From assembly GCA_034430175.1 (NCBI GenBank), contig DAOUFI010000015.1:65475-129474 (forward strand): a stretch of 64,000 bases of DNA, given 5' to 3'. This document shows positions 24,998 through 33,656 of this stretch, one piece after another. The stretch's first letter is position 1, and the number at the start of each line of letters is the position of its first letter. Under the pieces are notes generated by a model. That model had not been told where the DNA came from, searched no databases, and saw nothing but the letters and a program-made list of their open reading frames with translations. The DNA comes from UBA6107 sp034430175. Its GTDB lineage: Bacteria; Chloroflexota; Anaerolineae; Anaerolineales; Anaerolineaceae. Made by a program: the position numbers and the translations under genes.

Positions 24998-26500
24998 ATG
25001 GAAGAGAAGTTGAATAGATTAAAAGAATTACTGGCCCAGTTAACAGACCTGGGCAGGGCAAATGCCGTGTTGGGATGGGACCAACAGGTAAATATGCCCA
25101 GAGGCGGTGCAGAGGATCGCGGTAATATCCTTGCCACTCTGGCCGGATTGACTCATGAAATGTTTACATCTGATGAGATGGGGAAACTTCTCGATGAGTT
25201 GAAACCGGTTGCCGCACAGATGGACCCTGAATCGGACGATGCCTGCCTGATCCTGCGCACGGCGCACGATTTCGACAAACAAACCAGGATTCCTACCGAA
25301 AAAGTGGCGGAATTCGCCAAAGCGACTGCGATCGCTGAACCAGCCTGGGAACGCGCCAGGGAGGAAGATAATTTTAAATTATTCCAACCCGAGCTGGAGA
25401 AAATTGTTGAGTTACGCCGTGAATATTCGAGCTATTTCAAACCCTACGATCATATATACGATCCGTTGCTGGATGATTTCGAACCCGGCCTAAAAACTGC
25501 CGAAGTGCAGCAGATCTTTGATAAACTTCGCCCGCAGCAGGTAGCTCTTCTCAAAGCTATCGCCGCGAAACCGCAGGTGGATGATTCATTCCTGCATATT
25601 CCGTATCCCGAACAGGGCCAATGGGATTTCGGTGTGGACGTGGTTACGCGTTTCGGTTTTGACTGGAATCGCGGTCGTCAGGATAAATCCGTCCATCCAT
25701 TCACTACCAGCTTCGGGATTGGTGATGTACGCATCACCACCCGTTTTGATCCCGAACGGGCGGCTTCAGCTCTCTTTAGCACCATGCACGAGGGTGGACA
25801 TGCCATGTACGAACAGGGCATCAGCGAAACGCTGCGTCGCTACCCACTGGCGACAGGTGCTTCGATGGCAATCCACGAATCCCAGTCACGCATGTGGGAG
25901 AATCTCGTCGGCCGTTCGATGAGTTTCTGGAAATTCTTCTACCCTAAACTGGTGGCGACCTTCCCGACCCAGCTTGAGGGTGTGACACTTGAAAAATTCT
26001 ATAAAGGCATCAATAAGGTTGAACCTTCTCTGATTCGCGTCGAAGCGGATGAAGCCACCTACAATATGCACATCATGTTACGCCTTGAGCTCGAGATTGC
26101 CATGATCGAAGGTAAACTGGCCATCAAAGATCTCCCCGAAGCCTGGAACCAGAAAATGAAGGATTACCTGGGCATCGTTCCCGAAAACAACCGTCTCGGT
26201 GTGCTGCAGGACGTTCACTGGTCAAGCGGCCTGATGGGCTACTTCCCGACCTATGCCCTGGGTAACCTGATCTCCGCCCAGTTGTGGGAAAAGATCGAGC
26301 AGGAAATCCCATCGATCTATACTCAGATCGAAAACGGCAAGTTCGACGAATTGCTTGGCTGGCTACGGAAAAACATCCATCGCCACGGCGCCAAGTTCGA
26401 GCCGCAGGTTCTTGTCAAACGCGTGACCGGTACCTCGATTGACCCTGAACCTTACATGCGCTACCTGACCAAAAAATATTCTGAAATTTATTCGCTGTAG
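24998..26500 (+). CDS. M32-family carboxypeptidase (Taq carboxypeptidase)
   Basis: 500 residues, typical for the family. The zinc motif is H264-E-G-G-H268 in STMHEGGHAMYEQGI, followed by the M32 marks HESQSRMWENLVGRS and VEADEATYNMHIMLRLELE, and near the end GVLQDVHWSSGLMGYFPTYALGNL. The enzyme removes C-terminal residues from peptides in the cytoplasm and needs a divalent metal. ACAGGAGAG precedes the ATG. The gene ends at a clear terminator. Confidence 0.93.
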   Translation: MEEKLNRLKELLAQLTDLGRANAVLGWDQQVNMPRGGAEDRGNILATLAGLTHEMFTSDEMGKLLDELKPVAAQMDPESDDACLILRTAHDFDKQTRIPTEKVAEFAKATAIAEPAWERAREEDNFKLFQPELEKIVELRREYSSYFKPYDHIYDPLLDDFEPGLKTAEVQQIFDKLRPQQVALLKAIAAKPQVDDSFLHIPYPEQGQWDFGVDVVTRFGFDWNRGRQDKSVHPFTTSFGIGDVRITTRFDPERAASALFSTMHEGGHAMYEQGISETLRRYPLATGASMAIHESQSRMWENLVGRSMSFWKFFYPKLVATFPTQLEGVTLEKFYKGINKVEPSLIRVEADEATYNMHIMLRLELEIAMIEGKLAIKDLPEAWNQKMKDYLGIVPENNRLGVLQDVHWSSGLMGYFPTYALGNLISAQLWEKIEQEIPSIYTQIENGKFDELLGWLRKNIHRHGAKFEPQVLVKRVTGTSIDPEPYMRYLTKKYSEIYSL

Positions 26501-26516
26501 CCAATCACTAAACAGA

Positions 26517-26547
26517 AAAGGCTTTACCCCAAAAAGGTAAAGCCTTT
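26517..26547 (+). terminator. Intrinsic terminator of the M32 carboxypeptidase gene
   Basis: A 12-bp stem (26517-26528 with 26536-26547) with a CCAAAAA loop, directly followed by a run of T. Confidence 0.9.
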
Positions 26548-26562
26548 TTTTGTTACATGAAG

Positions 26563-26568
26563 TAAAAT
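26563..26568 (+). promoter_or_regulatory. -10 box six bases before the lipoprotein ATG
   Basis: TAAAAT at 26563-26568, then six bases to the ATG at 26575. No ribosome-binding site fits between, so a leaderless mRNA is likely. Confidence 0.5.
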
Positions 26569-26574
26569 CGAATC

Positions 26575-27525
26575 ATGCGATCCAAAAACAATCTGATCCA
26601 TGTGATTACGTCATTTATGCTTCTGGTTTTCGTTTTGACGGCATGCAAACCGGTGGAGAACTCGGGCAGCTCAAATTTCGCCCCAACACTCAACGCCATC
26701 ACCGCGACCGCGACTGAGACACTCACCTCCACTCCTCCAGTTTTCCCATCACCCAGCGAAACCTCAGCTCAGGACCTGGCACAACAAACTCCCATCATTA
26801 TTGAACAGCCAACGAAAATCCCCAGCATGCAGCCTTCGGTTGAGTCGATCCACTTAAAAACTCCCGCGGCGAACCTTAACATCACCAAACCCGGTCCAAA
26901 TTCCAAGCTCTCCTCACCGATCCTGGTCAACGGTTATGCCTACCCTGGTTATGAAAACAAGGTAACCATTCAACTATTTGGCGAAGATGGTCGTCTGATG
27001 GCTGACCAGGAAATCACACTTCAGAAATCCGATTCGGGTTGGGTTTCGTTCTCTACGCAAATTCCATTTACGATCCTCACTGCCGGAGAGTCCGCATCGC
27101 TCATGCTGGTGACGTATGACGCATTCGGCCGACGCATCGCCATGTGCAATATTCCTCTGCTGTTAATGCAAATCGGCGATTCCGAGATCGAGTCCGCCGG
27201 GTTCAGTTATGCCCCTTCTTATCTCGTCACCCCCGAAAATGCCTCTGCCGTCAGCGGCGGTACCATACACCTGGAAGGTTACACTCATCCTTACAACACT
27301 GATCCAGTGATCATTGATGTCATTAATGAAAAAGGAACGACCATAATCTCCCAGATCGTTCCCATTCACCCAGTTGGCGATGCCAATTATATGTATTTCA
27401 GCGCGGATATTCCCTACTCAGTCAGTTCAGCGACCCCGGTTCGTCTCACTATCCGCCAGATGATGAACCACTCCCCTTATCTGGACCTGGGGCTCTCCAG
27501 TATTACACTCATTCTCAAACCATAA
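26575..27525 (+). CDS. Lipoprotein with two Ig-like (Gmad2-like) domains
   Basis: 316 residues. The signal peptide ends in the lipobox LTAC (Cys24), so the protein is lipid-anchored outside the membrane. A Thr/Ser/Pro-rich linker (about 30-90) carries two beta-sandwich domains, about 98-205 (ITKPGPNSKLSSPILVNGYA, then VSFSTQIPF) and about 212-316 (VTPENASAVSGGTIHLEGYT, then YFSADIPY). The two look like repeats of one another and resemble the Gmad2 fold. No catalytic motif is seen, so it is probably a structural or ligand-binding surface protein. The mRNA is probably leaderless. Confidence 0.75.
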   Translation: MRSKNNLIHVITSFMLLVFVLTACKPVENSGSSNFAPTLNAITATATETLTSTPPVFPSPSETSAQDLAQQTPIIIEQPTKIPSMQPSVESIHLKTPAANLNITKPGPNSKLSSPILVNGYAYPGYENKVTIQLFGEDGRLMADQEITLQKSDSGWVSFSTQIPFTILTAGESASLMLVTYDAFGRRIAMCNIPLLLMQIGDSEIESAGFSYAPSYLVTPENASAVSGGTIHLEGYTHPYNTDPVIIDVINEKGTTIISQIVPIHPVGDANYMYFSADIPYSVSSATPVRLTIRQMMNHSPYLDLGLSSITLILKP

Positions 27526-27527
27526 CG

Positions 27528-28811
27528 TTAATTTACCGCGATCACTGTATTCTCATTATCAAAGGTTTTCTCTTCGATCTTCATGATGCGTGGGTTCATC
27601 ATGGCTGCGATACCCATGATGATAGTGACCAGACCGCCCATCCAATACCAGAAGCGTAATCCTAAGGAATTGGCAACTGGCGCGGAAACGAGCATGGAAA
27701 TGGGCATCATCGCCGTGCAAATGCTGGTTATCAGACTCATCACCCTACCTTGCATCTCAGGCGGGATTTTGCTCTGCATGATCGCTTGAAGTGGACCGTT
27801 GGCGATCGGGTTCATCAATCCAATAATAGTCACGCCGATAACAGCCAGAAAAAAAGCGGTTGAAGGCGCTAACCCCACCAGGAGAACTCCCACTCCGAGG
27901 CCGATCACTCCAACCATGCTGGTAAGGATGCGTTTCTTGAACCCTCCCCATACTCCAAGTAACAGGCCACCCCCTACCACGCCAAACCCGATGCAAGATT
28001 CAAGCAGGCTTAGTTCCCATACCCCTTTGCTGAAATGCTGGGTGACCAACAAAGGAAGAAAGGTGCTAAACGGTGCCAAAACAAAGTTAATAAAGGCAGC
28101 CACCAGACCAAGCATCAAGATTCCCGGCCAGGCCTTCACAAACTTAAGCCCTTCGGCTGTATCTTTTAGGACAATATTGATGTTAATCGCGGAATCGCTG
28201 CCTTTTCTGACCGGCTGAGGAATCCGAATAAAGAACAACGGAGTAATAGCAATCAGAGCAGTGACAATATCAATGGCAATCACCTGATAAAAAGCCAGGA
28301 GTGACATCAGCAGCGCTCCCAGCGGAGGAGCGATGATACTCAATCCCCCACGAAGCGCCTGATTGATCCCAGCCACCCGCGCAAGATGCTTATCGGGAAC
28401 CATCAACGATGTGGATGATTGCATAGCCGGCCAGTGGAAAACCGCGCCTGCTTCTCGCAGAAAGAGAACAACGAAAATATGCCAGATCTGTACCTTGTCG
28501 AAAGCAAACAACAATGCCAATCCCAGGGTAATCACTGCGATCGAACCATCAGCAAGGATCATCACCAGTCGGCGGTTCCAGCGGTCCACCAGCGCGCCAG
28601 CGAAAGGCGCTAAAAGTACATCCGGAATTAACGCGACAAAAGTAGCCATGGCCAGGATAGTGGCTGAGCCGGTTTCCTTGGTCAAATACCAGACGAGCGC
28701 GAATTGCACCAATCCACTTCCCAATAGGGAAAATACCTGGGCGCTCCAGATAGGAATGAATTTTTTCATCCAATTTGAATTATCATTGTTTATCATGTTT
28801 CCTTGCGCCAT
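27528..28811 (-). CDS. MFS_3-type multidrug/siderophore exporter
   Basis: 427 residues from the ATG at 28811, which has AGAGGA upstream; an in-frame ATG at 28832 has none. Twelve hydrophobic helices. Features of the enterobactin/macrolide exporter group are SLLGSGLVQFALVWYLTKETGSA, the loop DRWNRRLVMILAD, and the second-half NPIANGPLQAIMQSKIPPEMQGRVMSL. These pumps usually export drugs or metabolites. The C-terminal 20 residues are charged. It is convergent with the lipoprotein gene, two bases apart. Confidence 0.85.
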   Translation of the reverse strand: MAQGNMINNDNSNWMKKFIPIWSAQVFSLLGSGLVQFALVWYLTKETGSATILAMATFVALIPDVLLAPFAGALVDRWNRRLVMILADGSIAVITLGLALLFAFDKVQIWHIFVVLFLREAGAVFHWPAMQSSTSLMVPDKHLARVAGINQALRGGLSIIAPPLGALLMSLLAFYQVIAIDIVTALIAITPLFFIRIPQPVRKGSDSAININIVLKDTAEGLKFVKAWPGILMLGLVAAFINFVLAPFSTFLPLLVTQHFSKGVWELSLLESCIGFGVVGGGLLLGVWGGFKKRILTSMVGVIGLGVGVLLVGLAPSTAFFLAVIGVTIIGLMNPIANGPLQAIMQSKIPPEMQGRVMSLITSICTAMMPISMLVSAPVANSLGLRFWYWMGGLVTIIMGIAAMMNPRIMKIEEKTFDNENTVIAVN

Positions 28812-28888
28812 GATTTCCTCTTGATCCGTCAATATAAAATTACCCGGAATGTTTTTCCGAGTTCAGCAACGCCCCCCCCTGATACTCC

Positions 28889-29287
28889 TTACTCAATGTA
28901 GACTTCTATATGCTCATCGTCCTGGTCATCATAGGCATCAACAATCTTACCCGTCTTTCCATCCGCCAATGCTTCGACCAGCCGCTCAGCATTCAACCCT
29001 TCCACTTCAGGTGAAAACTTCATTCCCATTCGCAGTCCCGCGTTTACCATCCCCAATGGCAGCCGGATGTTCGCTCTTACCTTACCTGTGTAAATATCCG
29101 ATACCCGCACGCGAAAGAATTTTCCGCTCATCCCTGGAATTCCGCTTTCCACGGTCTTGGAAGGAGCATCCTGTGCTCCCTTGCTACTTGAATCCAGCGC
29201 CTTGAGCAGATCGGCAGCCATTTCGGCTGTGATTTTCCCTTCTTGAACCATCTTCAAGACTTTAACTCGCTCTTCGCTGGTAATCAT
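28889..29287 (-). CDS. SHOCT-like/DUF2089-associated protein
   Basis: 132 residues. The N-terminus RVKVLKMVQEGKITAEMAADLLKAL is a SHOCT-like helical pair, which in many bacteria marks small stress or membrane-associated regulators. The middle (about 55-110) has FRVRVSDIYTGKVRANIRLPLGMVN, a beta-rich domain seen in partners of DUF2089 and in YvlB-like proteins. It overlaps the DUF2089 gene by four bases, so both are translated together. The molecular role is not known. Confidence 0.7.
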   Translation of the reverse strand: MITSEERVKVLKMVQEGKITAEMAADLLKALDSSSKGAQDAPSKTVESGIPGMSGKFFRVRVSDIYTGKVRANIRLPLGMVNAGLRMGMKFSPEVEGLNAERLVEALADGKTGKIVDAYDDQDDEHIEVYIE

Positions 29288-29715
29288 TTCTCTACTTCTC
29301 CGGAAGGAGAGATATTGTCTTCATGGGCTTTTTCACCCCGAAGACGCGCCTGGGCTTCCTCCCAACCGATCTTTCCGGTATCCAAATCTTCCAGGATTTG
29401 GCGGCGCTCCTCCACAGATAAGGACTGAGGTATATCATCCTTACCCGGCTCAAATCCCAGAGCTCTGACAATGTCCGTCAATCGGTTTCGTAACGTAGGA
29501 TAAGAAAGTTTCATTTCTTCTTCCATACGATTCAGGCGCCCTTCGCACTTAACGAAAGTCAGCAGGAATTGCATCTGGTCAGCGGACAAATTTCTGAACG
29601 GATTGATCTCCGGCACAAAATGCCCCTCAATGGAGGTGTTGCAGTGAATGCAAAACAGCTTGGTGACCGCAAGGTCTCCCCCGCATACAGGGCATTTGCT
29701 CAAGATCTTGTTCAT
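29284..29715 (-). CDS. DUF2089-family zinc-ribbon/HTH protein
   Basis: 143 residues from the ATG at 29715; the residues before it in the longer frame are not conserved in DUF2089 proteins. The N-terminus is a zinc ribbon (CPVCGGDLAVTKLFCIHC). A helical region follows with LSADQMQFLLTFVKCEGRLNRMEEEMKLSYPTLRNRLTDIV, which reads as a helix-turn-helix. The tail LSVEERRQILEDLDTGKIGWEEAQARL is another short-helix pair. Family members are thought to be DNA-binding regulators. It has its own good promoter. Confidence 0.8.
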   Translation of the reverse strand: MNKILSKCPVCGGDLAVTKLFCIHCNTSIEGHFVPEINPFRNLSADQMQFLLTFVKCEGRLNRMEEEMKLSYPTLRNRLTDIVRALGFEPGKDDIPQSLSVEERRQILEDLDTGKIGWEEAQARLRGEKAHEDNISPSGEVEK

Positions 29716-29773
29716 GATTGGTTTGCCTTCCAAAACGAAAATCATCACATCAGTGATGTTTGGCTATGTATAG

Positions 29774-29801
29774 ATTTTAGCACAAGATAAATTAATGTCA
29801 A
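29774..29801 (-). promoter_or_regulatory. Promoter of the DUF2089 cassette
   Basis: On the minus strand, a perfect TTGACA (29796-29801), a 16-base spacer and TAAAAT (29774-29779), with an A+T-rich UP-like stretch behind it. An 11-bp palindrome CATCA-n-TGATG (29748-29758) lies in the 5' leader and may be an operator. Confidence 0.65.
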
Positions 29802-29875
29802 CAATTAATTAATAATTTTAACATGGAGACAAATAATGTTTAATAATTAGCGTTACATATTGAATAATATTTATT

Positions 29876-30256
29876 CTAAATGGATTTTTTAACCCTTTCC
29901 CCTTTGATAAACCAATGACCCTTCCGGTCACCGGCACCTCGCGGAGAGCGATCGTAATAAATCTCGAATATCCGCCCGCTCTCCACTTCCACCGTAAAAC
30001 TGTATCTTCCCACCCCCCATGAACCATTGCGCTTTGCCATACTGATGTGTGCTGGGATCATGTTATTTGAGTATCTTCCACGCCTCCGATAATCCTGCTC
30101 CTCACTGATTATTTGGGCGATTGTATATTTCTCATCTCTCCAGGTAAATGAAACGGGGCAATCCGGACACTTCTCGTAGGTGGGTGCTTTTGCGAACTCG
30201 ACCTCAATCAGCTCATCGATCAAACTGCAGGGAATGGTTTGATTCTCTTCATCCAT
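29876..30256 (-). CDS. Small protein resembling DUF6504
   Basis: 126 residues with no signal peptide or helix. Notable are CPDCPVSFTWRDEKYTIAQII near residue 30, and the C-terminal VEVESGRIFEIYYDRSPRGAGDRKGHWFIKGE, which resembles the DUF6504 pattern of a beta-sheet domain with E-Y-D-R. The single CxxC may bind metal. Function unknown. It lies alone between the DUF2089 cassette and the HD-GYP gene, both on the same strand. The 120 bases after it are very A+T-rich. Confidence 0.55.
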   Translation of the reverse strand: MDEENQTIPCSLIDELIEVEFAKAPTYEKCPDCPVSFTWRDEKYTIAQIISEEQDYRRRGRYSNNMIPAHISMAKRNGSWGVGRYSFTVEVESGRIFEIYYDRSPRGAGDRKGHWFIKGERVKKSI

Positions 30257-30301
30257 GCGTCAAATCATACATCAAAAATTACCCTTGCGGGTGTGTCTTG
30301 G

Positions 30302-31474
30302 TTAAATATTATTGGTTGATTCAACTTCATTCAACATGATCCGCGCGCGGGTTTTCTCTGGATCTTTGAAATGCATCATCTTGAAAAACGCATTGATCAC
30401 TTCCGGATCAAAACTCCGACCCTTTTCGCATCGCAGATACTCAACTACCTGGTTTTCGGGAATGGCCTTCCGGTAGCTTCGGTCAGATCGCATGGCGTCC
30501 CATACATCTACCACACTGAATATTCGAGCTTCAATTGGAATTTCCTTACCCTTCAATCCGCGTGGATAACCCGTGCCATCCCACTTTTCATGATGACAAT
30601 AAGGGATCAAAACAGCTTCAGATAAATACGAAATATCTTTGAGCATATCGTAGGCGAAACAGGGATGTTTGTGCATGATCTTGATCTCAGACGGGGTCAA
30701 TGCTCCATTCTTACACAAAATTGAATCCGGAACAGCGATCTTCCCAATATCATGCAGCAACACTCCACGTTTGACCTGAGGAAACTTGCGAGAATCAATG
30801 TCCATGAATTTTGCCAGGCGCAGGGTCAACTCTACGACACGCATCGAATGACCCTCAGTTTCCTGGTTGCGCATTTCCAGCGCTCTCGACCAACCTTCGA
30901 TGGTTTTGTCGTAAGCTTGCGACATTTGCCCCAGAATCTGCTCCAGAATAACGGTTACGCGAGTAGCAATCAACCCAATCATCAGCAGGCAAAGCGCAGA
31001 AAAATAGGAAAATGGCTCAAATGGGAAATAAAGTAGTTTATAAACCGCTGTTCCAATAATTGCCAGGATCGCCATCACCATTGATCCCTCCTTGCGGGTG
31101 ATCAAGCTGGCGATCAGCGTTGGCAGGGTCAGGTAAAACATCACCTGATCCAAATGAGTGATGGGATATGCCGCAAAACTGATGAAAAAAGCGCCACATA
31201 AATACAGAAGACTTGCTGTCTGAGTCCAGTGCCGATTATTCAAGACATACAAGATCGAGAAGATACACAGTCCCACCACATCGCTGCAAATATTCGCCAA
31301 TAAACCTGGTGTATGCAATTGGCTCCATTTGATATAGTTGATGGGGATGAGGATGAGTAAAAGAGCGCAGGTGAAAATCAGGCAGGAACGAAGCGTAATC
31401 TCCTGCCGGATAACAGGCGTGAGTGTTTCATTCACAGGAAAAAGCTGGGCAATGGCGATCGGTTTTCGTCTCAT
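30302..31474 (-). CDS. Membrane HD-GYP c-di-GMP phosphodiesterase
   Basis: 390 residues. The N-terminal half has six hydrophobic helices (about 30-180), a membrane sensor of unknown ligand. The HD-GYP domain (about 185-375) keeps GVLLHDIGKI with the HD pair, HHEKWDGTGYPRGL with the GYP loop, and VDVWDAMRSDRSYR. Proteins with this set normally hydrolyse cyclic di-GMP. No GGDEF cyclase is in the window. The ribosome site CAGGAG precedes the ATG at 31474. It is followed by a small gene on the same strand, without a visible terminator. Confidence 0.88.
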   Translation of the reverse strand: MRRKPIAIAQLFPVNETLTPVIRQEITLRSCLIFTCALLLILIPINYIKWSQLHTPGLLANICSDVVGLCIFSILYVLNNRHWTQTASLLYLCGAFFISFAAYPITHLDQVMFYLTLPTLIASLITRKEGSMVMAILAIIGTAVYKLLYFPFEPFSYFSALCLLMIGLIATRVTVILEQILGQMSQAYDKTIEGWSRALEMRNQETEGHSMRVVELTLRLAKFMDIDSRKFPQVKRGVLLHDIGKIAVPDSILCKNGALTPSEIKIMHKHPCFAYDMLKDISYLSEAVLIPYCHHEKWDGTGYPRGLKGKEIPIEARIFSVVDVWDAMRSDRSYRKAIPENQVVEYLRCEKGRSFDPEVINAFFKMMHFKDPEKTRARIMLNEVESTNNI

Positions 31475-31526
31475 CAGCGTGACTCCTGAACAATGAATGT
31501 TGGAAGCAAAGCCTGCGCAGAGACAA

Positions 31527-31567
31527 AACCACTTCCCTCTGCCTTTTTTCCACAGAAGGAAGTGGTT
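31527..31567 (-). terminator. Hairpin terminator of the first CDF gene
   Basis: A 10-bp outer stem (31527-31536 with 31558-31567) encloses an inner TCTG/CAGA pair, followed on the minus strand by TTTTG. It lies 27 bases after the CDF stop. Confidence 0.7.
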
Positions 31568-31593
31568 ACAAGATTCGTGCCTATGATTTTGCC

Positions 31594-32493
31594 TTAATCA
31601 ACCCAGTCGTCAGGTTCGATATGGACATAGGCTCGATCCACATCAGGAAATTCCTGAATTTTCTTGATCACGTTGTCAGAGATCTCGTGCACTTCAACAA
31701 GTGTTTTCTTCCCATCCACGTTGATATGCATATCGACAATCATTTTTGGGCCTGCGTAATCAGTCATAATGTGATGAACACGAATCACGCCGGGTACCTG
31801 CTCAGCAGCTTTTATATACTCATCCATCTCTGCGCGGGAGGCCGCGCGTCCGGTTAGGAATCCCAGGTTTTCTCTCCCCACCAAATACACCTGGCGGAAG
31901 ATCCAGACAGCCACGACGAAACCGGCAATTGGATCAGCCAGCGGATGGATCAGCGTGGAACCCAGTACACCCAAGAAAGCCGCTATGGAAGTGAGCACAT
32001 CGCTCAGATTATCCTTGGCTGTTGTCGACAAGGTTGGACTACTAAGCTTCTTTGCGATGCGAGAAATGATGACAAACATACCCGCTTTGATCGCAGCGCT
32101 GGCTAAAAGCACATAGGTCGGCAGATCTAAAGCCACTTTTTCACCACCAGCGATATACCGTTCGATGGCATTCCGTGCGGCTTCAAAACCCGCGAAAGCC
32201 ATAGAAAGAGTGACGATCAAACCTACCAGTGGCTCAAAACGTGAATGCCCTTGCGGATGATCGAGATCGGGCGGTTGCATGGCCATTGTTAAACCCACCA
32301 CCATGAGAATGGAGTAAACCACATCAGAGATGGAATTCGCAGCATCCGCATAAATGGCAGCGCTTCCAGTGAAATATGCTACAGTTGCCTTTCCTGCGGC
32401 AAGCAGCACATTCCCGCAAATCGTTACGATCAAGGCCGTCCGGTAAAGACTATTCTGTTCTTTTTGTGGAACATAATCACGAACCCAACGCAT
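31594..32493 (-). CDS. Cation diffusion facilitator (metal exporter) with long structured leader
   Basis: 299 residues from the ATG at 32493; the longer frame to 32601 runs through folded leader sequence and is unlikely. Six helices. Helix 2 has YADAANSISDVVYS, giving the HxxxD-like metal site with D in DAANS and D in SDV, and helix 5 has TTAKDNLSDVLTS. The C-terminal domain (about 210-299) has VHHIMTDYAGPKMIVDMHINVDGKKTLVEVHEISD, a metal-binding ferredoxin-like fold. The N-terminus lacks the His-rich loop of the paralogue at 33657. The likely substrate is Mn, Zn, Fe, Co or Ni; it cannot be narrowed. A 140-base leader suggests RNA control. Confidence 0.85.
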   Translation of the reverse strand: MRWVRDYVPQKEQNSLYRTALIVTICGNVLLAAGKATVAYFTGSAAIYADAANSISDVVYSILMVVGLTMAMQPPDLDHPQGHSRFEPLVGLIVTLSMAFAGFEAARNAIERYIAGGEKVALDLPTYVLLASAAIKAGMFVIISRIAKKLSSPTLSTTAKDNLSDVLTSIAAFLGVLGSTLIHPLADPIAGFVVAVWIFRQVYLVGRENLGFLTGRAASRAEMDEYIKAAEQVPGVIRVHHIMTDYAGPKMIVDMHINVDGKKTLVEVHEISDNVIKKIQEFPDVDRAYVHIEPDDWVD

Positions 32494-32634
32494 TTCAGGT
32501 AATCTCCAAATTTCGCACCTTTGATCAGTTAACGAAAAGAACCTCATAGGCGGCCACACCAATGTGGCTGCACCTTTGAGGTTCATGCAATGATCCTGCA
32601 TAGCCCGGTCGGGCTGAGTGCTCCGTCCAACCGC
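32494..32634 (-). ncRNA. Candidate structured 5' leader (possible metal-sensing riboswitch) of the CDF gene
   Basis: A -10-like TAAAAT on the minus strand (32641-32646) would start transcription near 32634, leaving about 140 untranslated bases. They contain nested helices: a 7-bp stem 32540-32546 with 32577-32583 enclosing a 6-bp hairpin (32553-32558 with 32563-32568), a 5- to 6-bp hairpin at 32602-32615, and a TGCA pair at 32586-32589 with 32597-32600. The downstream gene exports metal. I could not match it to a named riboswitch class. Confidence 0.4.
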
Positions 32635-32690
32635 AATTGCATTTTACCACATTTTTATTTCGAAATTTCTCGTCCGACTACAAATTATGC

Positions 32691-32696
32691 TATGAT
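32691..32696 (+). promoter_or_regulatory. Extended -10 box of the zinc-ribbon membrane protein gene
   Basis: TATGAT preceded by TG plus one base, nine bases before the ATG at 32706. There is no ribosome-binding site, so the leader is at most a few bases. Confidence 0.4.
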
Positions 32697-32705
32697 AAAA
32701 AAACA

Positions 32706-33647
32706 ATGCGAAAGAGACTTTTTCTTTTAATTCTTATTCTCTCCACATTACTCGCAACGGTGATACCAGTTCAAGCGAGCGAACTGAGCATAAGCCACTT
32801 GGAAATTGACATCTGGCCGGAATATGACCAACCCTCGGTGTTAGTAATCTTCCACGTATCGTTCTCATCTACGTCAAGTTTGCCTGCTCGGGTAAGCCTG
32901 CGCATTCCGGCATCCGCTGGCGATCCATATTCTGTGGCCATGAAAGATCTGGATGGAATGATGTACGATCTGGAATATTCAGTTATTCCCGATGGGAATT
33001 GGAACCGTATTGAATTCGTGACATCCAGCCAGGATCTGCAGCTTGAATTCTACAAACCCTACTTCAACAAATCCAAGGTCAGCCGGGGATTCTTTTTTTC
33101 CTGGATCAGCGATTACCCGATTCAGGATCTCTCGGTCAGTATCCAACATCCTAAGACAGCTGTGGATATGGTCATCCAACCAAATCCAGATAGGGTGATC
33201 GTAAACCCAAACGATGGATTGACGTATTACAAGATCGATTACGGTAGTTTAGAGAAAGGGGCTTCGTTAACGGTCAGCCTCGCTTATGTAAAGACAAATG
33301 ACGAACTGAGTGCCAGTATCGGTCCGGTGGAACCAGCCAGCCCATTACCCGCTCAAAGGACCATTTGGCAAAGCATCGAATCAGTCCTGCCATCGATCTG
33401 GGGAAACCGCAACCTGATGATCACCGCTGCTTTGCTTCTTTGCGCATTATTTCTCTTTGCGCTGTTACTTCTGGTGGTGCGTGGCCCAGTTCTCACCCGC
33501 CCCACCAGACACAAAGCAGAACGTGGCAACTCCAAAGCAAAGGTGGCTTCAAAAGAAGAAAAAGAGATCTATTGTTTTCAATGTGGGAAAAAAGCCCGTC
33601 CCGGCGACGTATTTTGCAGAACCTGTGGTTCTAAACTGATCGAATAA
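32706..33647 (+). CDS. Secreted/membrane protein with C-terminal zinc ribbon
   Basis: 313 residues from the ATG at 32706, where a clean signal peptide begins (LFLLILILSTLLATVIPVQA). Residues 28-225 form an extracytoplasmic beta-rich domain of no family I recognise. A membrane helix (about 242-264) is followed by a basic cytoplasmic stretch and a zinc ribbon, CFQCGKKARPGDVFCRTCG, at the very end. Such ribbons are common in Anaerolineae membrane proteins; their role is unclear. It lies between two metal exporters but on the opposite strand, so no functional link is implied. Confidence 0.68.
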   Translation: MRKRLFLLILILSTLLATVIPVQASELSISHLEIDIWPEYDQPSVLVIFHVSFSSTSSLPARVSLRIPASAGDPYSVAMKDLDGMMYDLEYSVIPDGNWNRIEFVTSSQDLQLEFYKPYFNKSKVSRGFFFSWISDYPIQDLSVSIQHPKTAVDMVIQPNPDRVIVNPNDGLTYYKIDYGSLEKGASLTVSLAYVKTNDELSASIGPVEPASPLPAQRTIWQSIESVLPSIWGNRNLMITAALLLCALFLFALLLLVVRGPVLTRPTRHKAERGNSKAKVASKEEKEIYCFQCGKKARPGDVFCRTCGSKLIE

Positions 33648-33656
33648 CCCCGATGC

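Noticed and set aside
32494..32634. NiCo or yybP-ykoY (Mn) riboswitch
   Set aside because: I could not find the conserved core of either class; kept only as an unassigned structured leader.
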